Assembly (NCBI GenBank): GCA_002315495.1
Contig: DCGJ01000125.1
Coordinates: 334 to 6,613, forward strand
From: Lachnoclostridium sp. UBA1781
Lineage (GTDB): Bacteria; Bacillota; Clostridia; Lachnospirales; Lachnospiraceae
DNA: 6,280 bases
Direction: 5' to 3'
A program made the position numbers and the translations under genes. Below, one piece after another: positions 1-5,560 of this stretch (the stretch's first letter is position 1; every line of letters begins with the position of its first letter). Under the pieces are notes generated by a model, which saw nothing but the letters and a program-made list of their open reading frames with translations, did not search any database and was not told where the DNA came from.

Positions 1-1422
1 TTTGAAGAACTTGGATTTACAATGACTGCAGATGAACCCGCCAGCACAACAGAAGAGATGACAGATGAAGCCAGACTGCACAAAGAGTACCCGGACAGCA
101 CCTATATGGTTATTTCAAAAATTGCCTATTTGGCGGGTGTTCCCCGTGAGATATTTGAGGATAGTACAAAATCCCCCCAAATGGAATGGTTTAATTCATT
201 AGAGAAGGATAAAAACGCCCGGATTATCCGCAACCTGTGCATGATACGCACCGCTATTGAACACAATTACAAAAAACTGAATCAGGCTATGACCTATGAC
301 CTTAAAAATTTGGACACTTTGCCGGAGTACATCCCGCAGGGTGCTCTTCGAACCCTACGGGCAGACGGAATTGCCCTGTACCGCGCAAACTGTAAGCTGA
401 ACCAATACCTGATTGACATTAACGGCCATATCAACAACCGCATTAATAACATCAAGGGCCTCTTCCCAATCTGGCTGGAATGGTCCTACATCCGTGAGCT
501 GTTCATCATGCCCGCCGGCAATACGGAGGCCGGTATCAAAAAGGCAGCAACAGAGTTTTATGGTTCTATGTCCAAATACCCTTACGGAGTGTACATCAAT
601 TGGGCCAGCAGCACAACCGGGAATATTCTAATAAATGACAAGCGCTTTGTTACCCTGCTGTATCAGGAGCATGAGGACTACTTTTATGACCTAAGTAAAA
701 TCTCCGATGCAGGGTACGCCACTAAGCAGGCTATCTATGACTTTTTGGAAAACAGCACAAAGACCAATCTGGTGGTAGACTGCGAGAACTCCGATCCATA
801 TCGGCTGTACGCCATGCTGCATAACTTGAACGAAGAGGCGCTTCTGAGTAAAATTAACAAGATTACTTTGTATGATGACTCCCATACCACATCCGCATGG
901 GATATCCTTGATGACTTTACCGGCATTCCCATTGAACACATTGAAACCGAGCGGCTTTTGGAGCACAAATCTCAGGTGGACGCCCACCTGATTGCCGGGA
1001 CAGTAACCGCGCACTACCGCGACGGAGTGGACAGTTTTATCCTCGCCAGCAGTGACTCGGACTACTGGGCCATGATATCTGATGTCCCCACCGCCCGCTT
1101 CCTGGTTGCCGTAGAATCCGGGCTCTGCTCCCCCACCCTGAAGCAGCGGCTGGAAAACGGTGGCTACACCTACTGCTACCTCAATGACTTCTGCACCGGA
1201 AACAGCAACCAGCTTAAGGTGCAGGCTATGCTGAAAGAGGTACGCAGCTGCCTTGAAAGCAGCATTCATATCAATGTACAGGATATGCTTCGAGAGGCAT
1301 ACACAGCTACCCGCGCAGAGATGAGTGACGCCGAACAGAGGCAGTTCTATGACCGCTATATCAAACCTATGAAGCTGAGGATTCTCTCTGACGGCACTCT
1401 CTCCATTGAACTCGGTTCCTAA
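1..1422 (+). CDS. NYN (PIN-like) domain protein, putative RNase, probably 5'-truncated by the window
   Basis: The reading frame is open from base 1 (FEELGFT precedes the first Met at 22) and ends at TAA 1420-1422. Only a weak GGA precedes 22, so the true start may lie outside the window; Met22 remains possible. Numbering from that Met, residues about 250-390 carry the acidic signature of NYN/PIN-like nucleases: VVDCEN with D253 and N256, KSQVD with D320, and LASSDSDYW with D345 and D347. Families with this arrangement are metal-dependent RNases, and a cytoplasmic RNase role is inferred from that. Residues 1 to about 250 match no family I recognise; they look largely helical and have many Tyr, Asn and Lys. 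No signal peptide or membrane segment is visible. The next gene has its own promoter, so no partner is evident on that side; the upstream neighbour is not visible. Domain call fairly sure, biological role unknown. Confidence 0.8.
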   Translation, partial: FEELGFTMTADEPASTTEEMTDEARLHKEYPDSTYMVISKIAYLAGVPREIFEDSTKSPQMEWFNSLEKDKNARIIRNLCMIRTAIEHNYKKLNQAMTYDLKNLDTLPEYIPQGALRTLRADGIALYRANCKLNQYLIDINGHINNRINNIKGLFPIWLEWSYIRELFIMPAGNTEAGIKKAATEFYGSMSKYPYGVYINWASSTTGNILINDKRFVTLLYQEHEDYFYDLSKISDAGYATKQAIYDFLENSTKTNLVVDCENSDPYRLYAMLHNLNEEALLSKINKITLYDDSHTTSAWDILDDFTGIPIEHIETERLLEHKSQVDAHLIAGTVTAHYRDGVDSFILASSDSDYWAMISDVPTARFLVAVESGLCSPTLKQRLENGGYTYCYLNDFCTGNSNQLKVQAMLKEVRSCLESSIHINVQDMLREAYTATRAEMSDAEQRQFYDRYIKPMKLRILSDGTLSIELGS

Positions 1423-1437
1423 GCCTGAGTGCCGGAT

Positions 1438-1466
1438 TTGCCAGCGCATTGATTGTGTGGTATGAT
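1438..1466 (+). promoter_or_regulatory. Sigma-A promoter for the GH25 muramidase gene
   Basis: TTGCCA (1438-1443) and TATGAT (1461-1466) are separated by exactly 17 bases, and TGG directly before the -10 adds an extended -10 element. Each hexamer matches 5 of 6 consensus bases. Transcription would begin near 1473, giving a leader of about 42 bases. It begins 16 bases after the stop codon of the NYN gene, so the GH25 gene need not depend on upstream transcription. Confidence 0.7.
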
Positions 1467-1501
1467 GCCTGCAGCGGCCGGAAGGATTCCGACCGGAACA
1501 G

Positions 1502-1507
1502 AAAGGA
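1502..1507 (+). promoter_or_regulatory. Ribosome binding site fixing the GH25 start
   Basis: AAAGGA lies 8 bases before ATG 1516. The frame is also open upstream to ATG 1453, but that codon overlaps the promoter spacer and lies upstream of the predicted transcript start. Position 1516 is therefore preferred, and it places a Lys-rich N-terminus directly before the hydrophobic anchor. Confidence 0.7.
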
Positions 1508-1515
1508 AATCCAAC

Positions 1516-2409
1516 ATGAAGAAGCTGACAGCTTATCTGAAAACCTATGGCCCCATTGCGCTGGCAGGCATCATTTTGGTGGCAGGTATCTGCCTTTTGG
1601 CACGGGGCTGCTCCGCACCGAAAGAGGTTACCGCCCCCGAGCCGGCAGAAGAGGAAGTACCCGAAAACATTGTTTGGGTCCATGACGGTGCCAACACAAT
1701 ACCTATTACCCCGTACGTGGGAGTTCCTGTTTCTACCCTGATTTCGGAAGAATTCTCTCAGGATGGCGATATTATTAAATACACCGGCTCAAGCTATACC
1801 GCCCTGCAGGGTGTGGATGTATCTGAATGGCAGGGTGACATTGACTGGCAGACTGTTGCCGCAGACGGCATTGATTTTGCCATCATACGCATCGGCTTCC
1901 GTGGCTGCGGCGAGGGCACCCTTGAGGAAGACAGCAGTTTTTTCTTTAACTATGAACAGGCAAAAGAAGCCGGCCTTCAGGTTGGCGTGTACTATTTCTC
2001 CCAGGCTATTACAGCAGAAGAAGCAAAGAAAGAGGCTGAATGGGTTTTGAAGGAGCTGGATGAGAGAACGCCAAGCCTTCCTGTTTTCTTTGACTGGGAG
2101 CCGGTTGTGAAAGAGGGCTCACGCACAAAAGACGGTGAACACGCTCTGCTGACCGACTGCGCCGCCGCCTTCTGCAGCACCATAGAAGCAGCAGGCCTTG
2201 AAGCAGGCGTATATTACAACTGCTCCCAGTGCTACAACTGCTATGACCTTTCGCAGCTAACTGACTATTCGTTTTGGCTTACCGCGCCCGGCTCAGCCCC
2301 GGACTGCTACTATGCTTCCGATTTTTGGCAGTACAGCTTTGAGGGTCAGGTAAACGGAATACCCAATGCTGTTGACCGCAACATTATGTTCATGCCCCGT
2401 ATTAAATAG
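1516..2409 (+). CDS. GH25 family muramidase (lysozyme), membrane-anchored
   Basis: A 297-residue protein expected to cleave the beta-1,4 bond between MurNAc and GlcNAc in peptidoglycan. Residues 1-10 are basic (MKKLTAYLKT). Residues about 11-29 form a hydrophobic segment, then comes an acidic, Pro-rich linker (about 33-50). The GH25 domain spans about 97-293: GVDVSEWQGDIDW with D101, RIGFRG near 125-130, GVYYFSQ, the catalytic FFDWEP with D193 and E195, and the terminal DRNIMF at 287-292, which fits the usual strand closing the barrel. LARGC at 28-32 is a poor lipobox because Arg sits at -2, so a signal anchor or signal peptide is more likely than a lipoprotein. The domain carries seven Cys, including C236, C239 and C242. 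It is a single gene with its own promoter and is not in a phage lysis cassette, so a housekeeping or remodelling role is inferred. Confidence 0.92.
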   Translation: MKKLTAYLKTYGPIALAGIILVAGICLLARGCSAPKEVTAPEPAEEEVPENIVWVHDGANTIPITPYVGVPVSTLISEEFSQDGDIIKYTGSSYTALQGVDVSEWQGDIDWQTVAADGIDFAIIRIGFRGCGEGTLEEDSSFFFNYEQAKEAGLQVGVYYFSQAITAEEAKKEAEWVLKELDERTPSLPVFFDWEPVVKEGSRTKDGEHALLTDCAAAFCSTIEAAGLEAGVYYNCSQCYNCYDLSQLTDYSFWLTAPGSAPDCYYASDFWQYSFEGQVNGIPNAVDRNIMFMPRIK

Positions 2410-2549
2410 CATTATTACAGGCCCCAGGATGACTACCATGAGAAAGTACATATCCGATTGAGTCTGCTGCTTTGATACATCGTTAGAAGAGTCAATTTGG
2501 ATGCTGTAGAACAAAACTGCGCAGCTATGTGATATTATTGCAAGTTCAT

Positions 2550-2584
2550 AAAAACAACTATCCCCTGCCGGTCCGGCAGGGGAT
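2550..2584 (-). terminator. Intrinsic terminator of surE
   Basis: A perfect 25-base palindrome lies at 2560-2584: 12-base arms around T2572, giving a 10-bp G+C-rich stem with a 5-base loop. On the minus strand it is followed by a T-rich run (TTGTTTTT, ending at 2550). It begins 20 bases past the surE stop codon. On the plus strand the following bases are only weakly T-rich, so it suits surE much better than the converging GH25 gene. Confidence 0.8.
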
Positions 2585-2603
2585 TATCACTATCATAACA
2601 AAA

Positions 2604-3323
2604 TTACAGAACCGGGCAGTTTAATTTGCCAACTGTAACATAGTTGTGGAAGAGTCCGTATATATCAGTCCCTGGGACGAAGCGTTCCGGGTTTTCCGGC
2701 AGGCCTGTTTCCATAACAAGCCAGGAGCCGTCTTCTGTCTTTTCACCGGTAACCACATCAGCAAAAACCTGAAAGGAGGCAGGTACAACATCCTTTAAAA
2801 TACCGGCACACTGCCCTGGGGGGCAGCCTGGGAAGTTCACATTCCAGATTTCATTCGGTGTGTTCGCACCTTCCAGAATCATTCGGATGGTTTCGTCCAG
2901 AAAGGCGTCGGTTGTTTCAAAAGAAAGAGGAAAAGCCGTGGAAAAGGCAGCCGACGGGACACCTTCCATCAGGCCCTCCAGGGCCGCCGCCACCGTGCCG
3001 GAATAGCAGGTATCAAACCCGGAATTCCACCCATGGTTCAGACCGGAAAATACGTAATTCGGCTTTTCTTTCAACAGAAAATGAAGAGCCACCTTGACAC
3101 AGTCTGCCGGTGTTCCATCCAGCTTCCAGGCTGTGACACCTTCCACCGGGTATTCCACCGGTTCAAGGCGCATGGGCGTTCGGATGGTTATATGCTGAGA
3201 CATTGCCGAGCACTGAGCCGACGGCGCCACGATAGTCACCTTGCCAAACCGAGCAGCTGCCCGGGCCAAATGCAGCAAGCCCTCTGCCTCAATCCCATCA
3301 TCATTAGACAGCAGAAAATGCAT
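2604..3323 (-). CDS. surE: 5'/3'-nucleotidase SurE
   Basis: A 239-residue SurE-family phosphatase, which removes phosphate from 5'- and 3'-nucleoside monophosphates using a divalent metal in the cytoplasm. The N-terminal signature LLSNDDGIEAEG holds the metal-binding pair D8 and D9. VAPSAQCSAMSQHIT (32-46) corresponds to the Ser-containing active-site loop with S39. SGLNHGWNSG (93-102), with N96, and CYSGTVAAALEG (106-117) are the other family blocks. The length is close to the usual 240-260. The frame extends 15 codons further to an ATG at 3366-3368, but the chosen ATG (3321-3323) gives the canonical start in which MHFLLSNDDG matches the family N-terminus. It has a GGGAAG-type binding site and sits about 50 bases after the predicted transcript start. 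The gene is transcribed divergently from aspartate kinase and converges on the GH25 gene. It ends at TAA 2604-2606. Confidence 0.93.
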   Translation of the reverse strand: MHFLLSNDDGIEAEGLLHLARAAARFGKVTIVAPSAQCSAMSQHITIRTPMRLEPVEYPVEGVTAWKLDGTPADCVKVALHFLLKEKPNYVFSGLNHGWNSGFDTCYSGTVAAALEGLMEGVPSAAFSTAFPLSFETTDAFLDETIRMILEGANTPNEIWNVNFPGCPPGQCAGILKDVVPASFQVFADVVTGEKTEDGSWLVMETGLPENPERFVPGTDIYGLFHNYVTVGKLNCPVL

Positions 3324-3332
3324 GGATACACT

Positions 3333-3340
3333 CTTCCCTT
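3333..3340 (-). promoter_or_regulatory. Ribosome binding site fixing the surE start
   Basis: On the minus strand AAGGGAAG lies 9 bases before ATG 3323-3321. It supports the internal start over the longer frame beginning at 3368. Confidence 0.55.
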
Positions 3341-3380
3341 CCCTATATCGGCACACATGTACCAACAAACTACAGTTTCT

Positions 3381-3409
3381 ATTATAAAAGAAGACAATTC
3401 CGCATGCAA
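3381..3409 (-). promoter_or_regulatory. Sigma-A promoter of surE
   Basis: Read on the minus strand, TTGCAT (3409-3404) and a perfect TATAAT (3386-3381) are separated by exactly 17 bases. The predicted transcript start is near 3374, giving a leader of about 50 bases. This is one of the best promoter matches in the window. Its -35 box is one arm of an inverted CTTGCAT pair shared with the aspartate kinase side. Confidence 0.7.
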
Positions 3410-3433
3410 GATGCAGGAATCACCATTTTTTAC

Positions 3434-3475
3434 TTGCATTAGAGGTCAATCCATGGTTAAATGAATTGTTATATT
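3434..3475 (+). promoter_or_regulatory. Candidate promoter region of the aspartate kinase gene
   Basis: Two overlapping possibilities are visible. One is an extended -10, TGT followed by TATATT (3467-3475), without a clear -35 box. The other is TTGCAT (3434-3439), 17 bases, then TTAAAT (3457-3462), which is a weaker -10. Either leaves a leader of only about 45-65 bases, too short for a lysine riboswitch or T-box. A promoter is required here because surE is divergent; the exact position is uncertain. Confidence 0.45.
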
Positions 3476-3511
3476 ACAATTAAGACTTTATTTGCCGTTT
3501 TCCGGCTTTTC

Positions 3512-3516
3512 GGAGG
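3512..3516 (+). promoter_or_regulatory. Ribosome binding site of aspartate kinase
   Basis: GGAGG lies 9 bases before ATG 3526. Another ATG at 3519 is only 2 bases from this site and runs into a stop after two codons, so 3526 is the start. Confidence 0.8.
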
Positions 3517-3525
3517 TATGAACTG

Positions 3526-4839
3526 ATGACAAAAGTAGTAAAATTCGGCGGCAGCTCCCTTGCCAGTGCCGAACAGTTTAAGAAAGTAAAGAACATTATC
3601 ACCGCAGATAAGGACCGTCGTTATGTGGTTCCTTCCCTACCGGGAAAGCGTAACTCCGCCGACACCAAGGTAACGGATATGCTCTACCACTGCTACGCAA
3701 AGGCTGCAAACGGTGAGAATTTTGATAACGAAATGAAGTCCATCCAGGCCCGCTACCAGGAAATCATCGATGGTCTTCAGTTGACCGCAGATTTGACTGC
3801 CGAATTTGCAACGATCAAGGAGCAGTTCGCAGCAAAGGCCGGCAAGGACTACGCTGCTTCCCGCGGCGAATATCTGAACGGTATTCTGCTTGCCAATTAT
3901 CTCGGCTATGAGTTCATCGATTCCGCAGAGTACATTTTCTTTGATGAGAACGGTGCTTTCCTGCCGGAGAAGACAAATGCCGCTCTTTCCGCAAAGCTTG
4001 CTACCTGTGATCGTGCAGTTATTCCGGGCTTCTACGGTTCAAATCCGGACGGCTCCGTAAAGACCTTCTCCAGAGGTGGTTCCGATATTACCGGCTCCAT
4101 CGTAGCCCGCGCAGCCGATGCTACCCTCTACGAGAACTGGACCGATGTTTCCGGTTTCCTTGTAACCGACCCACGTATCGTTGAGAATCCACAGGTAATT
4201 GAAACCATTACCTATAAGGAACTTCGTGAGTTGTCCTACATGGGTGCAACCGTACTTCATGAGGATGCAATCTTCCCGGTACGTACCGCAGGCATCCCAA
4301 TTAACATTCGTAATACCAATGCTCCGGAAGATCCGGGTACCATCATTGTGGAGAACACTTCCAGAAAGCCTCGCTGCATCATCACCGGTATTGCCGGTAA
4401 GAAGGGCTTCACCTCCATCAACATTGAGAAGGATATGATGAACTCCGAGATTGGTTTTGGCCGTAAGGTTTTGCAGGCCTTCGAGGATAACGGCATCAGC
4501 TTCGAGCATATGCCTTCCGGTATTGATACCCTGACCGTATTCGTTCATCAGACCGAGTTCGAGGATCATGAGCAGCAGGTTCTGAACCAGCTTCATAAGA
4601 CTGCCAATCCGGATTCCATCGAAATTGAAACCGATCTTGCTTTGATTGCCGTTGTAGGACGTGCAATGAAATCCAAATGGGGTACCGCCGCTAAGATCTT
4701 CACTGCTCTTACCAATGCTTCCATTAATGTGAAGATGATTGACCAGGGTTCCTCTGAGCAGAACGTTATCATCGGTGTTCGTAACCATGATTTCGAGGCA
4801 GCAATCCGTGCGATTTACAACGCATTTTGCAACGATTAA
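3526..4839 (+). CDS. lysC: Aspartate kinase (aspartokinase), YclM-like class
   Basis: This 437-residue cytoplasmic enzyme phosphorylates L-aspartate to 4-phospho-L-aspartate with ATP, the first step toward lysine, diaminopimelate, threonine, methionine and isoleucine. The kinase domain (1 to about 275) shows KFGGSSLAS (6-14), VVPSLPGKR with DTKVTD (34-51), SRGEYLNG (112-119), the nucleotide-site block FSRGGSDITGS (181-191), WTDVSGFLVTDPR (205-217) and ELSYMGATVLHEDA (235-248). Two C-terminal ACT domains follow, at about 285-345 and 371-435, the second containing IDQGSSEQNVIIGV. They imply allosteric feedback by end-product amino acids, but which effector cannot be read here. From memory the sequence resembles Bacillus YclM/ThrD more than LysC, so the symbol is generic. 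No homoserine dehydrogenase domain is fused. Regular codon use suggests strong expression. A terminator follows the stop closely. Confidence 0.95.
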   Translation: MTKVVKFGGSSLASAEQFKKVKNIITADKDRRYVVPSLPGKRNSADTKVTDMLYHCYAKAANGENFDNEMKSIQARYQEIIDGLQLTADLTAEFATIKEQFAAKAGKDYAASRGEYLNGILLANYLGYEFIDSAEYIFFDENGAFLPEKTNAALSAKLATCDRAVIPGFYGSNPDGSVKTFSRGGSDITGSIVARAADATLYENWTDVSGFLVTDPRIVENPQVIETITYKELRELSYMGATVLHEDAIFPVRTAGIPINIRNTNAPEDPGTIIVENTSRKPRCIITGIAGKKGFTSINIEKDMMNSEIGFGRKVLQAFEDNGISFEHMPSGIDTLTVFVHQTEFEDHEQQVLNQLHKTANPDSIEIETDLALIAVVGRAMKSKWGTAAKIFTALTNASINVKMIDQGSSEQNVIIGVRNHDFEAAIRAIYNAFCND

Positions 4840-4855
4840 TTGTTGAACCAAAAGA

Positions 4856-4883
4856 GCGCCGTCCGGGTGGCGGCGCATTTTTT
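4856..4883 (+). terminator. Intrinsic terminator between aspartate kinase and cyclophilin
   Basis: Arms 4856-4863 and 4869-4876 form an 8-bp stem with one G-U pair (GCGCCGTC with GGCGGCGC) and the loop CGGGT. A, then six T (4878-4883), follows. It starts 16 bases after the aspartate kinase stop and ends 7 bases before the cyclophilin Shine-Dalgarno site. It may end aspartate kinase mRNA or act as a partial barrier to readthrough. Confidence 0.85.
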
Positions 4884-4890
4884 ATAAGAA

Positions 4891-4896
4891 AAGGAG
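4891..4896 (+). promoter_or_regulatory. Ribosome binding site of cyclophilin
   Basis: AAGGAG lies 9 bases before ATG 4906, a strong and ideally spaced site that fixes the start. Confidence 0.8.
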
Positions 4897-4905
4897 ATAT
4901 TCACT

Positions 4906-5424
4906 ATGGCAAATCCAATCGTATCCTTCGTTATGAAGGGCGGCGCAACCTTCAAGGCTGAGCTTTATCCGGACATCGCTCCGAACACCGTAAACAACTT
5001 CATTTCCCTTGTTAAGAAGGGCTACTATAACGGAATCATCTTCCATCGTGTCATTCGCGGTTTCATGATTCAGGGCGGCGACCCAACCGGTACCGGTAGC
5101 GGCGGTCCTGGCTACTCCATCAAGGGTGAGTTCACACAGAACGGTTTCAGAAATGACCTGAAGCACACCCCTGGTGTGCTTTCCATGGCTCGTACCATGA
5201 TGCCAAACTCCGCAGGCTCCCAGTTCTTCGTCATGCACGAGACTAGCCCACACCTTGACGGTCAGTATGCCGGCTTTGGCAAGGTAATCGAGGGCATGGA
5301 GGTTGTAAACGAGATTGCAGCGGTTCCTACCGACTGGAATGATCGTCCTCGCGTAGATATGGTAATGGAGTCTGTTACCGTTGATACCTTCGGTGTGGAT
5401 TATCCGGAACCGGAGAAGAATTAA
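4906..5424 (+). CDS. ppiB: Peptidyl-prolyl cis-trans isomerase, cyclophilin type
   Basis: A 172-residue single-domain cyclophilin that catalyses cis-trans isomerisation of Xaa-Pro bonds during protein folding. Family blocks are FHRVIRGFMIQGGDPTGTG (46-64), with the catalytic R48 plus F53, M54 and Q56; GGPGYSIKGEF (66-76); LSMAR (92-96); NSAGSQFFVM (101-110); and HLDGQYAGFGKV (116-127). The position equivalent to the cyclosporin-contact Trp of human CypA is H116, as in many bacterial members. There is no signal peptide, so it is cytoplasmic. The length is typical for the bacterial PpiB type, with a short acidic tail. Codon choice is strongly biased (Arg almost only CGT/CGC, Lys mostly AAG), consistent with high expression. 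No convincing promoter lies between the preceding terminator and this gene, so its transcription is either readthrough from aspartate kinase or starts inside that gene. Confidence 0.95.
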   Translation: MANPIVSFVMKGGATFKAELYPDIAPNTVNNFISLVKKGYYNGIIFHRVIRGFMIQGGDPTGTGSGGPGYSIKGEFTQNGFRNDLKHTPGVLSMARTMMPNSAGSQFFVMHETSPHLDGQYAGFGKVIEGMEVVNEIAAVPTDWNDRPRVDMVMESVTVDTFGVDYPEPEKN

Positions 5425-5462
5425 TCGTTTGACGGATATTTCGAACCGGAGACGATGTCATC

Positions 5463-5491
5463 TTTTCATTAAATCAGAAATATGCTATGAT
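5463..5491 (+). promoter_or_regulatory. Extended -10 promoter, probably for tmcAL
   Basis: TTTTCA (5463-5468), 17 bases, then TATGAT (5486-5491) directly preceded by TGC, giving a full extended -10 element. The -35 matches 4 of 6 bases and the -10 matches 5 of 6. The expected start, about 5497-5499, falls inside the left arm of the adjacent terminator hairpin. A TmcAL leader would be about 63 bases. Confidence 0.6.
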
Positions 5492-5492
5492 G

Positions 5493-5525
5493 AGTGTCGG
5501 TGGCATTAGTCACCGACACTTTTTT
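5493..5525 (+). terminator. Intrinsic terminator after cyclophilin
   Basis: A perfect 10-bp stem is formed by AGTGTCGGTG (5493-5502) and CACCGACACT (5511-5520), with a possible further G-U pair and a small loop. Five T follow at once (5521-5525), six counting the last stem base. It ends transcription coming from the cyclophilin gene. RNA started by the overlapping promoter would lack the outer half of the left arm. Confidence 0.85.
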
Positions 5526-5547
5526 ACCATTAACTTTTTTACCATGA
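5518..5547 (+). repeat. 15-bp tandem duplication in the tmcAL leader
   Basis: ACTTTTTTACCATTA (5518-5532) is followed immediately by ACTTTTTTACCATGA (5533-5547), identical at 14 of 15 positions. The first copy includes the end and T-run of the terminator; the second supplies an additional run of six T. It looks like a slippage-type duplication. Confidence 0.75.
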
Positions 5548-5549
5548 GC

Positions 5550-5553
5550 GGAG
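5550..5553 (+). promoter_or_regulatory. Ribosome binding site of tmcAL
   Basis: GGAG lies 7 bases before ATG 5561. The nearby ATG at 5544 has no Shine-Dalgarno site, is out of frame and stops after six codons, so 5561 is the start. Confidence 0.6.
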
Positions 5554-5560
5554 CCCCCTT

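Noticed and set aside
1479..1498. Alternative small hairpins in the GH25 leader (CGGAA, TTCCG, CGGAA)
   Set aside because: The middle segment can pair with either neighbour, but stems are 4-5 bp with loops of 2-4 bases and no link to the ribosome site; too weak to call a switch.
691..1683. Long minus-strand open frame opposite the NYN gene and the GH25 N-terminus
   Set aside because: It is antisense to two well-supported genes, shows no recognisable domain and is rich in Cys, Gly and His as expected of a shadow frame.
2439..2462. Tiny ORF or gene remnant after the GH25 gene
   Set aside because: It has only eight codons including the stop, no ribosome binding site of note and no similarity I recognise; treated as non-coding.
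3324..3525. Lysine riboswitch or T-box leader before aspartate kinase
   Set aside because: The whole divergent gap is about 200 bases and also holds the surE promoter and leader. The likely leader is 45-65 bases, without an aptamer-like set of helices or a terminator hairpin.
3519..3527. Two-codon mini-ORF (ATG AAC TGA) overlapping the aspartate kinase start
   Set aside because: It is only 2 bases from the GGAGG site, too close for initiation; the overlap looks incidental.
4814..4841. Promoter for cyclophilin at the 3' end of aspartate kinase (TTTACA, 16 bases, TTAATT)
   Set aside because: The -10 matches only 3 of 6 bases and the transcript would still have to pass the terminator.
4039..4878. 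Long minus-strand open frame opposite aspartate kinase
   Set aside because: It is a shadow of a strongly biased coding sequence, and its start would lie inside the terminator hairpin.
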